From Verrucomicrobiia bacterium DG1235 (lineage in GTDB: Bacteria; Verrucomicrobiota; Verrucomicrobiia; Opitutales; Opitutaceae), in assembly GCA_000155695.1 (NCBI GenBank), contig DS990592.1:4598060-4662059 (forward strand): a stretch of 64,000 nt of DNA. Direction: 5' to 3'. Position numbers and translations under genes: made by a program. Below, one piece after another: positions 24,182 to 32,745 of the stretch (its first letter is position 1; each line of letters begins with the position of its first letter). Below the pieces are notes generated by a model. The model had not been told where the DNA came from, ran no database searches, and saw nothing but the letters and a program-made list of their open reading frames with translations.

Positions 24182-25708
24182 ATGAACGACTCCGTTTCAC
24201 TTCTCCATTTCACCATTGCGGTTCCGATAATCGCCGCGTTCGCCACGTTGTGGGCGGGCAAGCTCGGTCGTCCTGCGGTGCAAATCGTATCGATCACTGG
24301 GTTTGCGATTCCTACTATATTGGCTCTCGTAGCCTGGATCGCTTACAGTCCTGAAGTCGCTGGCGGTTATGATTTCGTCACTCGTCACAATACAGGTCTC
24401 GAATCGGTCGGCATCAGTCTGCACCTTGGTTTGAATGGCATTTCGCTTCCTCTTTTTGTGATGTCTGCGGTAGTGGGTCTCGCGGCAGGGCTTTACGCAG
24501 CTCAGTCAAAGGCGGAAAACCTATCTCGCTACCTTTTCTGCCTTTTGATTATGCAGGGCGGTTTGATGGGGGTCTTTGCTTCGATCGACGTTTTCTTTTT
24601 CTACTTCTTCCACGAGCTTGCACTGATTCCGACCTTTGTGATGGTCGGCGTTTGGGGCGGTCGCGATCGTGGTTACGCGGCAATGAAGATGACGATCTAT
24701 CTCACGCTCGGCGCCATGATTTCTTTGGCCGGTCTGATTGCTCTTTATGTCAAAAGCGGCGCGAACTCCTTCGACTTGATTACGCTGAAGGCGCACCTCG
24801 CTGCCGCTCCGCTTAGCGAAACGGTTTCGCATTACGCGTTCGGACTCCTGCTTTTTGGGTTTGGTATTCTTGTATCGCTCTGGCCACTACACACTTGGGC
24901 ACCCTTAGGCTATGGGGCAGCTCCGAGTTCGGCAGCGATGCTGCACGCGGGTGTGTTGAAGAAGTTCGGTCTCTATGGCTTGATCCAAATCGCTGTGCCG
25001 CTCATTCCGGGCGGAGTAGGGCAGTGGGAGAACTGGATCGTCTGGCTCGCACTTGGAAACGTCGTGGTAGTCGGGCTCATTACGATGGCTCAGCGGGACT
25101 TGAAGCAGATGCTCGGTTACAGTTCGGTGATGCACATGGGTTACGCCTTTCTCGGGATCGCGGCGATGTCAGTTCTTGGTGTCGGCGGGGCGGTTCTCAT
25201 GATGGTGGCGCATGGTCTTACGGTTGCATTGCTTTTTATGCTTTCGACAATGATTCACCACCGCACTCAGACTTTCGAAATGGAGGAAATGGGCGGGCTA
25301 TCCAAGAAAGCTCCGGTGCTTAGCGCATTCTTCGTTTGCGCGATGATGGCTAGCATTGGATTGCCTGGACCGGGTCTCGCGAATTTCTGGGGAGAGTTTG
25401 GAATCTTCGTCAGCATTTGGGAATACAAGCCGTGGGTGCTTTTTGTGGCGGCGACTGGTATTATAATATCTGCGGTCTACGGGCTGCGTTCGATATCGCG
25501 GGTCTTTTTCGGGAACGAGTCTGAGGACTTCCTCGAAGTGCAGAAGGAGAACAGTGTGACTGATATGACTTGGGCAGAACGCGTGCCTGCTTTGATCCTT
25601 CTCGTATTGCTTTTCTTTATCGGGCTTTTCCCGAAAACAGTGACTTCCTCCCTCAACGAAGCCCTTGAGAGTGAACCCGTCTATGCAAAGGCGGAAGCCG
25701 GCGAATAA
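24182..25708 (+). CDS. nuoM: NADH-quinone oxidoreductase subunit M
   Basis: NuoM is the second large antiporter-like subunit. In its 508 residues the conserved blocks are visible: FFYFFHELALIPTFVMVGVWG with the key Glu, LWPLHTWAPLGYGAAPSSAA, MLHAGVLKKFGLYGLIQIA and MAQRDLKQMLGYSSVMHMGY. It lies 39 bp after nuoL and precedes nuoN by 18 bp. Confidence 0.96.
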   Translation: MNDSVSLLHFTIAVPIIAAFATLWAGKLGRPAVQIVSITGFAIPTILALVAWIAYSPEVAGGYDFVTRHNTGLESVGISLHLGLNGISLPLFVMSAVVGLAAGLYAAQSKAENLSRYLFCLLIMQGGLMGVFASIDVFFFYFFHELALIPTFVMVGVWGGRDRGYAAMKMTIYLTLGAMISLAGLIALYVKSGANSFDLITLKAHLAAAPLSETVSHYAFGLLLFGFGILVSLWPLHTWAPLGYGAAPSSAAMLHAGVLKKFGLYGLIQIAVPLIPGGVGQWENWIVWLALGNVVVVGLITMAQRDLKQMLGYSSVMHMGYAFLGIAAMSVLGVGGAVLMMVAHGLTVALLFMLSTMIHHRTQTFEMEEMGGLSKKAPVLSAFFVCAMMASIGLPGPGLANFWGEFGIFVSIWEYKPWVLFVAATGIIISAVYGLRSISRVFFGNESEDFLEVQKENSVTDMTWAERVPALILLVLLFFIGLFPKTVTSSLNEALESEPVYAKAEAGE

Positions 25709-25726
25709 TCAATTTTTGGATACACG

Positions 25727-27259
25727 ATGCCAACTGAAACTCTGAAATCCCTCGGCGATATCGCCGCTACCAATAGCTGGGGAGCGATCTATCCGGAATT
25801 GATCCTCGGCTGCCTAGCACTGGCGTTGCTCGCTCTCGAAGTGATCTTGCCGAAGTTCGCCCACGGCGCGATTCCTAGAATCTCGATTCTTGGTCAGGTG
25901 TTGTTGCTGGGCTACATCATCATTTTCGATCCTGCCGGCTGTTGTAATGGAATTGCCTTCGGGGGAATGATCGAGCTTTCCGGAACGTCTCAAGCACTGC
26001 GCATCTTCTTCCTGCTCGCCTCGATATTCGTAAGCTATCTGGCGATGGTGAGCTTCGAGAACAAGACGCTTGCCCGAGTCGAGTACTTCGCCATCACGCT
26101 GGTCGTTACCGGGGCTCTTTCCATCATGGCGATGAGCAATCATTTTGTAATGCTCTTTGTCGCTCTCGAAACGGCGACAGTTGGCTTCTACATTCTCGTC
26201 AGCTACTTCCGCCAAAACACACTTTCTCTCGAGGCGGGCTTGAAGTATTTGATCATGGGAGCGCTCAGCTCAGCCATCTTGCTTTTTGGCATTGTTTTGC
26301 TCTATGGAGCGGCCAGCAATCCTGCTATGGCAGGCAGTAGCCTGGATTCGATGAATTTCCAAAATCTGCGGGTGTTCCTCGAGGCGAATCCGACCGATAC
26401 GCTTTCGATTTTGGGCATGCTGCTGGTTATTTCTGGTGTCGCGTTTAAGATCGGCGCCTTCCCGTTCCAAATCTGGATTCCCGATGTCTACCAAGGCGCG
26501 CCCGTTTCTACGACTGCCTTTCTCGCTGTATCGTCAAAGGCGGCGGGCTTTGCGGTCTTGCTAACGCTGACAAAGGTTTTTTCTCCGCTATCAGATTGGC
26601 TGTTGCCGCTGCTTTCGGGCATTGCGGCGCTGACGATTCTGTTTGGTAATTTCGCGGCTCTCACGCAACGGAATCTCAAGCGCATGATAGGTTTGTCGGG
26701 CGTTTCTCATGCTGGCTTTTTGCTGGTGGGGGTTGTTGCGGTCCAGACGGTTCCGGAAGCGACCAATTGGGTGCTGTTTTATCTCTTTGCCTATCTGCTC
26801 GGATCGATGGCGGTCTTCTGTGTTCTTGCTCACCTTCCTAAGGAATGGGATGCGGATCTGTCGCTCGACGATCTCGGAGATCTAGCTAAGAAGAACGGAT
26901 TTCTGGGTATCGCCTTGGCGATTGGGATTGGTTCTCTTGCAGGGATTCCGCCACTTGCTGGTTTCATCGGGAAGTTTTTGATCTTCGTCGCTGCGTTCAA
27001 GGCAGAGCTTTATGTGCTGCTTGGCGTGGGCATCGTCGGTGTTGTAATCTCGATCTACTATTACTTCGGCGTGATCAAAGCTGCTTTCTTCGAAGTCTGG
27101 AGCTTCACTGACGAGGATGAGAAGAGCGATGCCCCGGCGGTTTTGCCCGGTCAGTCTCTGACGGCTCTTGGCCGACTCGCGATTGTCTTCGCTGTTGGCG
27201 GTTCGATTGTATTGGGCTTCTTCCAGGGACCACTCGGATCCTGGCTTTCCGGTCAATAG
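25727..27259 (+). CDS. nuoN: NADH-quinone oxidoreductase subunit N
   Basis: NuoN is the third antiporter-like subunit and closes the operon. The 510-residue protein shows FVALETATVGFYILVSYFRQ, LEAGLKYLIMGALSSAILLFG, FPFQIWIPDVYQGAPVSTTAF and ALTQRNLKRMIGLSGVSHAG. Total hydrophobicity fits about 14 membrane helices. A hairpin terminator begins 32 bp after the stop. Confidence 0.96.
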   Translation: MPTETLKSLGDIAATNSWGAIYPELILGCLALALLALEVILPKFAHGAIPRISILGQVLLLGYIIIFDPAGCCNGIAFGGMIELSGTSQALRIFFLLASIFVSYLAMVSFENKTLARVEYFAITLVVTGALSIMAMSNHFVMLFVALETATVGFYILVSYFRQNTLSLEAGLKYLIMGALSSAILLFGIVLLYGAASNPAMAGSSLDSMNFQNLRVFLEANPTDTLSILGMLLVISGVAFKIGAFPFQIWIPDVYQGAPVSTTAFLAVSSKAAGFAVLLTLTKVFSPLSDWLLPLLSGIAALTILFGNFAALTQRNLKRMIGLSGVSHAGFLLVGVVAVQTVPEATNWVLFYLFAYLLGSMAVFCVLAHLPKEWDADLSLDDLGDLAKKNGFLGIALAIGIGSLAGIPPLAGFIGKFLIFVAAFKAELYVLLGVGIVGVVISIYYYFGVIKAAFFEVWSFTDEDEKSDAPAVLPGQSLTALGRLAIVFAVGGSIVLGFFQGPLGSWLSGQ

Positions 27260-27290
27260 AAACCCTGTAATTCACTGTTTATTAAGCTCT

Positions 27291-27318
27291 AAGCTCGCCA
27301 AAATCGGCGGGCTTTGTT
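27291..27318 (+). terminator. Terminator of the nuo operon
   Basis: AAGCTCGCC and GGCGGGCTT pair (one G-T pair) around an AAAATC loop and are followed by TGTTG. The T-run is short, so strength is moderate, but the position directly after nuoN supports the call. Confidence 0.65.
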
Positions 27319-27399
27319 GCGATTAAGGTTGAGTTGGCAACCTTATAGAATTGGAACTGTTTACCAGTTTTTAACAAAATCCCCGAATACGAAATACGA

Positions 27400-28746
27400 A
27401 TGAAAGTAACTGGTCTCGCGATCGTACCACCAGAGTCCGCAGAGGAAGGTTTCAAGGTAACGCCTGAGCTTCTTGCATCCGTATTGGCTCGCTACTCGCG
27501 CAGCAACGAAGGCATTTCGACGATCATGTCGAAAGTCGACTTGAAGAATGCTGATAAGTCGATCGATCGAATTTTAAAGTTCGTAGATTACGGGCATGCC
27601 TCGATTGGGGGACTGACCGGCGGTATCGCGATCGCTATCGACGACGTTTCGATGTGGCTGGCGTACAAGCTTTTTGAGGTGTCTCAGATGAGTGACGGGC
27701 AGGAGTCCAGCACGCGCTACATAGCGATGGATCCGCAGAATATTCCGACGCCCGACGAGATTGGGATGCCGGTTGACCTTGCGGAAGAATGGCTCTCAAT
27801 CGTTAGCGAAGCATTCGACTGCTATAACAAGGAGTACGCCCGTTTGGATAGGGTGGCGAAGGAAGATCCCAGCATAGTGCGCGCTCCGGAAGAAACGCCG
27901 GAGAAGGTGCTCGCTCGTATGCGCAAGAACTACGCACTCGATCGAGCGCGTTACTTCATCCCGTTTGCGACCAAAACGAACTTAGCCTTAGTCATGTCCG
28001 CCCGCATGTGGGCGCAGACGATCAAGCACTTGGCATCGCTACCGCAGAAGGAAGCTCAGGTAGTTGCGGAAAAGATACGCGAGGAGGTCGCGAAGTTTGC
28101 TCCACGCCTCGTCAAGCACAGCAAGGCCGAAAAATCGTTTCAGCGACAAGCGCTTGAGGAACACAATCGTAGCTTGGATTTGCTGAAGTCGCGCCTTTCG
28201 ATCGAGGCACTCGAAGACCAGGTTTGGGTGAGTGTCGACAAAAGCGTGCCGCCGTTTCTCAAAGAGAAACAGTCGATCGCGAATGCCCTCAAGTACCGTG
28301 CGAATCGCTACGGCTATTGTGGTACGGGAGTTCGACGCATGCGGGTCTCTTTTGCTTGGAACAACATGGCTATCGCCGAATTGCGTGATCTCAATCGTCA
28401 TCGAACGGGGCACCGCTACACACCATGTATCCAAACTGGATTTTATTTGCCTGAAGAAATTGATCGCGAGGAGTTTCGTCCTTTTCTGGAGCGTCAAAAG
28501 GCATTTCTCTCCAAGCTCATGGAGCGCGGTGAGGCAAGCTATGTTTACGGGCTGATGCTTGGCAGTCAGACGCCTTTCGAGCACTCGACTCACGCTGACA
28601 AGTTTATTTACGAAGCGGAACTCCGCACGGGACTGGGTGCCCATTACCGTTACGCGGAACACTTGAGCGCGGCCTTGGGCGAATTCTATAAGCAAGTGCC
28701 GGACGCTCAGGAGTGGGTCGTTGAAGGTACGGCGGAGCCCGAATGA
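27400..28746 (+). CDS. Tandem ThyX-like protein (flavin-dependent thymidylate synthase family)
   Basis: The protein has 448 residues, about twice a normal ThyX. The N-terminal half carries YGHASIGGLTGGIAIAID and DGQESSTRYIAMD, matching the H-x-S and S-x-R-Y parts of ThyX, then SARMWAQTIKHLASLPQKEA, resembling the conserved Arg and AQ-E-I helix. The C-terminal half repeats the theme: MAIAELRDLNRHRTGHRYTP, then PFEHSTHADKFIYEAELR and GLGAHYRYAEH. The canonical RHRxxSxNxxSxRY is therefore split and altered. ThyX makes dTMP from dUMP with FAD and methylene-tetrahydrofolate; whether this form does so is open. It overlaps the next gene as ATGA. Confidence 0.7.
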   Translation: MKVTGLAIVPPESAEEGFKVTPELLASVLARYSRSNEGISTIMSKVDLKNADKSIDRILKFVDYGHASIGGLTGGIAIAIDDVSMWLAYKLFEVSQMSDGQESSTRYIAMDPQNIPTPDEIGMPVDLAEEWLSIVSEAFDCYNKEYARLDRVAKEDPSIVRAPEETPEKVLARMRKNYALDRARYFIPFATKTNLALVMSARMWAQTIKHLASLPQKEAQVVAEKIREEVAKFAPRLVKHSKAEKSFQRQALEEHNRSLDLLKSRLSIEALEDQVWVSVDKSVPPFLKEKQSIANALKYRANRYGYCGTGVRRMRVSFAWNNMAIAELRDLNRHRTGHRYTPCIQTGFYLPEEIDREEFRPFLERQKAFLSKLMERGEASYVYGLMLGSQTPFEHSTHADKFIYEAELRTGLGAHYRYAEHLSAALGEFYKQVPDAQEWVVEGTAEPE

Positions 28747-29195
28747 TGATTCGTTTCTGCCGATTCTTTGTCGCTGTTTATATTGCGGGAGCTCTATTGC
28801 TTTCGTCGAATATCGAGGCAGCGAATAAGAAGCCGAAGGCAGAGCCGATGAAGATTATTAAAGCCAGCGAAACGCAGTTTAAGCACGCCAAGCTGGTGCA
28901 GACCAAAAAGGTCAAAAAGAAGAAGTTTCTTTGGTTTAAGAAGAAGAAAACGAAGCTTATTGAGCCGGAGACAATTCCTTTGGCTTCGCAGCTGGCGGTG
29001 TCGAAGGTTCAGAAACAGGAAATCGAGAATCCGGCTGCCGATGAATTAATCGTTCCTGTTACGAAAGCATTGCCAAACCGGGAGGCTGAAGTTGAGAGCT
29101 CTGGCGGTCTTTTAGTACGCCCTCAAATTTTGGATACTGATACGAAGGTTCGTGTAGTGGAAGAATCAGCCTCAGCTGAAGAGGCAGAGGAATAG
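28743..29195 (+). CDS. Secreted Lys/Glu-rich protein of unknown function
   Basis: The 150-residue product starts with a signal peptide (FCRFFVAVYIAGALLLSSNIEA) and continues as a low-complexity charged protein: a Lys-rich patch (KKVKKKKFLWFKKKKTK) then an acidic tail (EESASAEEAEE). No folded domain is evident. The start overlaps the ThyX-like stop, so it is co-expressed, and a strong terminator follows 69 bp after it. A surface or cell-wall-associated role is possible, but nothing in the sequence defines it. Confidence 0.5.
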   Translation: MMIRFCRFFVAVYIAGALLLSSNIEAANKKPKAEPMKIIKASETQFKHAKLVQTKKVKKKKFLWFKKKKTKLIEPETIPLASQLAVSKVQKQEIENPAADELIVPVTKALPNREAEVESSGGLLVRPQILDTDTKVRVVEESASAEEAEE

Positions 29196-29264
29196 GGATC
29201 TCATAGCTTGTCACGAATAAACGGACTTTTTTGCTCTTTGAGACTAGCTTAATGATTCTACCTT

Positions 29265-29297
29265 TAAAGTGAGTTTGCGACTGAAACTTCACTTTTT
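29265..29297 (+). terminator. Terminator after the ThyX-like operon
   Basis: AAAGTGAGTTT (29265-29275) pairs with AAACTTCACTTT (29283-29294) with one bulge, followed by a T-run ending at 29296. The rest of the 264-bp gap to the next gene is AT-rich with no other feature seen. Confidence 0.75.
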
Positions 29298-29459
29298 TAA
29301 CTGTGATTGTCTCTGGAAAGGGTGTGTTGAATCTAGGAAAATTTGTGGCTTGTATCTGAATGGTTTATGCAATGAGGTTTTCGGAAGTATGAGAGTCAAT
29401 CTCTTGAGACTTTGGCTAAAGCAAGACCATCGATAATAGATTTAATCATATAGATTATT

Positions 29460-30089
29460 GTGAATAATGTAATTATGGCATCTTACCCGCGTAGTGGGCA
29501 TGAGATTACAGTTCGGATTCTATCGAATTACTTTGGTTCAGGTATGTTTCACCATGTTGATTGCCATGAGGCTAGAAACATTGTCCCAAGTCTACTAAGA
29601 AACATGAATTGTCATAAGACGCATGATTTTTTCCTAAATGTATCGAAGGAATTACCTCTTGTCTATTCGGTTCGTTATCGGACGCCGATAGAGTCTATTG
29701 TCTCTTGGTATTTGATGAATTTTAGTAAAGGACTGTGGGGGACGGATAAGGATTCGATTGATGTATTCAAGCCTTGGGCACAAGAACGTATTGATTATTG
29801 GAAGCGTTTTGCAAACAAGTGGATAATAGATAGAGGAGGCAATGACTTTCACTATTTCAGCTATCATGAATTTATCAAAGATCCGATGAAAGAAATGACG
29901 CGTACGATCGTGGATGTATATGGCGAGGCTTGTAATGAAGCTCGTCTAGCAACCGTTATAGAAAGATTAGGCGTTTCGAAGAAAAACGATATTAGGACGT
30001 TTCGCTACTTTGATGAAAGTTTTTTCAAATCTTTAGAGTTACAGGTTGATCGTGAAATGGATCGGATAGGGCTGCCTTCAGCCCTTTAA
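29460..30089 (+). CDS. Sulfotransferase-family protein
   Basis: The 209-residue protein begins with MNNVIMASYPRSGHEITVRI, where YPRSG is the 5'-phosphosulfate-binding loop of PAPS-dependent sulfotransferases. The 3'-phosphate segment is probably YSVRYRTPIESIVSWYL, and a later segment (FHYFSYHEFIKDP) matches the family's Y-E-D-L-x-x-x-P region loosely. Start is GTG; an ATG five codons later would leave almost nothing before the loop. The gene is clearly AT-richer than its neighbours and stands alone, suggesting transfer, like the sulfotransferases at 55541-57244. Substrate unknown. Confidence 0.7.
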   Translation: MNNVIMASYPRSGHEITVRILSNYFGSGMFHHVDCHEARNIVPSLLRNMNCHKTHDFFLNVSKELPLVYSVRYRTPIESIVSWYLMNFSKGLWGTDKDSIDVFKPWAQERIDYWKRFANKWIIDRGGNDFHYFSYHEFIKDPMKEMTRTIVDVYGEACNEARLATVIERLGVSKKNDIRTFRYFDESFFKSLELQVDREMDRIGLPSAL

Positions 30090-30127
30090 GTGAAACTAGC
30101 ATCTTAAGCCTTATTTAATCCGAGAGA

Positions 30128-30409
30128 CTAACTGTTCTTTCGGACAGCTTCCTTTTTCTCTTCGCGTTCTTCTTCAAGGCGGGCTTTTTCGTTGGCGAGT
30201 TGCTTGCGGATGTCTTCGGCTTCGGGGAGGTTTCCACTGGCTTGAGCGGAGGCGAGCTTGGGAGTGAGAAAGACTTCGCGCTCGGCGATCTTGGCCCGGT
30301 ATTTTTCGTCGATCTCGGCGAGCTTTGCTTTTTGCTCTTCGGTAACCGGCTTGTGGTCGCCATCCTTTGCGGCGAGGCGTTCCATGGCGAGTTCGTAGGC
30401 GGATTTCAT
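30128..30409 (-). CDS. Small charged helical protein of unknown function
   Basis: I choose the internal ATG at 30409 (MKSAYELAMERLAAKDGD), giving 93 residues; the longer frame from 30487 overlaps the comEC end and looks non-coding. The product is almost wholly predicted helix, rich in Lys, Glu and Ala (EEQKAKLAEIDEKYRAKI; LANEKARLEEEREEKKEA), suggesting a coiled coil. No family recognised. It lies 44 bp downstream of comEC on the same strand. Confidence 0.55.
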   Translation of the reverse strand: MKSAYELAMERLAAKDGDHKPVTEEQKAKLAEIDEKYRAKIAEREVFLTPKLASAQASGNLPEAEDIRKQLANEKARLEEEREEKKEAVRKNS

Positions 30410-30453
30410 ATGATTGGAATTACGAGACTTGACGCTTGGGTCAATGGAATTGC

Positions 30454-32088
30454 TCAAAGCTGAAGGTAGCCGATCCAGAGTCCGCATGCCAAGACGCTAG
30501 CGAATTGCCAGTGCTGCTCGCGTGGCTTTCCGAGTTGGCAATAGCCGTATGCGACAAGCGCGAGGGAGCTGAGAATGGCGGTCGCTGCTAGGCTGGCGGG
30601 TATGGGAGCAGTTGCTATGCTGGAGGCCGGCAGGGTAGATGTGAATTCTAGTGTTAGGTGTATCAGTTTTATAAGTACGAGTGCTGCATTGTTGAACAGT
30701 TCGCTAATGGGGAGGATGGTGTTTAGGGGTGAGAGGAGGAGCGAGAGAAAGCCTGCTACGATCGCTAGTGATGCGATGGGGAGGGCGACGAGGTTTATCA
30801 GAATGCCGTAGGTTGGAAGGATCTGGAAGTAGTAGATGCCGAGCAATGCGGAGCTTAGGAACGCGGCGATACTGACTCCAGTTGCGTCGAGTAGCCAACG
30901 TTTGGATACGCATAGCCAGCGTTGCCAAGTCGTCTGGATCGCGTGCGGGATATGGGGGAATAGTGGGAGAAGGCGATTGAGTGACTTGGCGAGCGGGAGC
31001 CCGAGGAGGAGAATGGAGGAGACCGTGAGGTAAGACATTTGAAAGCCGGCTTGAAATAGCTGGCCGGGAAGTAGTAGGAGGTAGATGAGGGCTGAGGCGA
31101 CAAGAGCATTGAGGGGAGATGCCTGCTTGTGTCCAAATGTGGTGAGGTAAAGGCAGGCGACCATCAGCAGAGCCCGCCAGGAGGATGCGGACCCACCGGT
31201 GATGATGACGAAGCATGCGACTGCTAGAAGGGCGACGACGGCGCGGACGCTACCATCGAGTCGCATCAGGGAAAGCAAGTGATGGAAGCAGAGCGCGATG
31301 ACGCCGATGTGCAGACCGCTGATCGCGAAGATGTGCATGGTTCCGTTTGAAAGGAACAGTTGTTTTTGTTCGGGAGTGAGTTCGCTCTTTTGCCCGAGCA
31401 TAAGACCTTTGTAGGCCCCGGTGTAGGGACTTTCGGGGATTTTGTTTTGGGAGAGGGAGTTTGCGAATGCGGTGCGGGCTTGGTTTGCGAGCGAGGCGAG
31501 TCCTATGGCGGGAGCGGTGCGTTCGAGCAGGTAGCCTTGTTTGTAGGCGTGGACGATGCCGAGGTTGCGCAGGTAGGCGTCGAAGCGATCGCCTTCGTAA
31601 TAGGGGAGCAAAGGACGGATGACGCCAATGGCGGAGAAGGTCTCTCCTTCAACCGGGTAGTTGTCGAGTCGCTGGGTTTCGAGAAAGAAGAAGAGGCGAA
31701 GCCCTTTCAGCTCTGATTGTTGTATTGGGGCGCTAACTACGGTGGCAATTCCGAGGGCTGTTTCAGGATCGGTAGCGTTGAACAGGGTTTTGATTTGTAG
31801 CTCTATTTCAGCTTCTCTAGGAATTTTGGAAACTTCGGAGTTCGGAGCAAGATGAGAGGTGAGAAAGCGTGTCGCTCCCAGTAGGATGATACTTGCGGAG
31901 AAGAATAGATGCCAGGTGCTGCTTCCTTTGTGGGATGCTTTGTAGGCGAGGAATAATCCGATGATCGCAATAGCGATGAGTATTGGAGTTTGGGGAAGCG
32001 GCAGAAATCGGGCGATGCAGATCCCGGTGGCGTAGGGTAGCAGTATCCAAAGCAGCGGTACGCGTCGCGGCTTGGTGGCTTTGGGCAT
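30454..32088 (-). CDS. ComEC/Rec2-type DNA uptake channel protein
   Basis: ComEC moves one strand of incoming DNA across the inner membrane in natural transformation. The 544-residue hydrophobic protein contains a soluble OB-like domain near residues 70-190 and the competence domain proper: YKGLMLGQKSELTPEQ, then NGTMHIFAISGLHIGVIALC (the conserved H-x-x-A-x-S-G-L-H) and GGSASSWRALLMVA, where ComEC proteins usually have S-x-x-R-A. The C-terminal metallo-beta-lactamase domain of long ComEC proteins is absent. Only comEC is seen; other competence genes lie elsewhere. Confidence 0.85.
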   Translation of the reverse strand: MPKATKPRRVPLLWILLPYATGICIARFLPLPQTPILIAIAIIGLFLAYKASHKGSSTWHLFFSASIILLGATRFLTSHLAPNSEVSKIPREAEIELQIKTLFNATDPETALGIATVVSAPIQQSELKGLRLFFFLETQRLDNYPVEGETFSAIGVIRPLLPYYEGDRFDAYLRNLGIVHAYKQGYLLERTAPAIGLASLANQARTAFANSLSQNKIPESPYTGAYKGLMLGQKSELTPEQKQLFLSNGTMHIFAISGLHIGVIALCFHHLLSLMRLDGSVRAVVALLAVACFVIITGGSASSWRALLMVACLYLTTFGHKQASPLNALVASALIYLLLLPGQLFQAGFQMSYLTVSSILLLGLPLAKSLNRLLPLFPHIPHAIQTTWQRWLCVSKRWLLDATGVSIAAFLSSALLGIYYFQILPTYGILINLVALPIASLAIVAGFLSLLLSPLNTILPISELFNNAALVLIKLIHLTLEFTSTLPASSIATAPIPASLAATAILSSLALVAYGYCQLGKPREQHWQFASVLACGLWIGYLQL

Positions 32089-32256
32089 GTAGGGTAAGGG
32101 GTGGAGGTGTTTTGAGCTAGAGGAAAGCTGTAGGGTGCAGGCGGTCGTCGAGGGACGAGCTTAGTGAAAGGATTGTAGATGCCAAGTCCCCGCTTTGGAA
32201 AATAGGGCTGGATTCCCTGATGAATCGGATGGTGCGAGTCGCTTTTTGTAGCGAGC

Positions 32257-32577
32257 TCAGTTTCGCTCGATCAGCTCCGCGATTTCTTTTTCGAAGAGCT
32301 TACGCGCCATATCCTGGTTGGAGTTGAAGCGCGGGAAGTGGGGGTGGGCAACGGAGGTCATCGAGAGCCGTATTGTCTCGTCACGAAGGTGGGCTGCGGT
32401 GTCTTTCAGTTTTCCATCGAAGTGAAACTCGAAAGCAGAAGTGGCTGAGTCGTAGGTGTTGAGAGTCTGGTGATAGGCCTCGCTCCGAATTGTAAAGGGG
32501 CTTTCCTTGGCGGCGACTGATTCGAGTTTGCGGGTGATCGCGAGGAATTCCTCTCCTTTCACTTTTAGTGAGTCCAT
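32257..32577 (-). CDS. Hypothetical protein
   Basis: The 106-residue protein is soluble and has helices around MDSLKVKGEEFLAIT and MARKLFEKEIAELIERN with a beta-like middle (TSAFEFHFDG). It lies between comEC and the divergent rarA gene, whose start region is 168 bp away. I recognise no family, and the codon use looks normal for the window, so it is probably a real gene. Confidence 0.5.
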   Translation of the reverse strand: MDSLKVKGEEFLAITRKLESVAAKESPFTIRSEAYHQTLNTYDSATSAFEFHFDGKLKDTAAHLRDETIRLSMTSVAHPHFPRFNSNQDMARKLFEKEIAELIERN

Positions 32578-32745
32578 GGGTTGAAAATCGTCTGAAAGGA
32601 AGAGGTCTTGAAGTTAATTAACTGTGAGCTTTCGAGGGAGGATAAGTTGGCTTTTGCGGAGCTATCAGGGGTCGCGTGCCGATTTGGCTGCGATATCGAT
32701 ATGATGGCTTTGACGCGGGCTGAAGCACCGCGCTACTTGTTGGGG

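Noticed and set aside
29460-30089. Reverse transcriptase/retron or defence operon around the AT-rich gene
   Set aside because: The P-loop-like YPRSG motif identifies a sulfotransferase, and no RT motif (YADD-type) occurs in the window.
32608-32745. N-terminal extension of RarA
   Set aside because: Conserved RarA N-termini begin with a short acidic segment such as MDDQSSLF; the extra 46 codons do not resemble the family.
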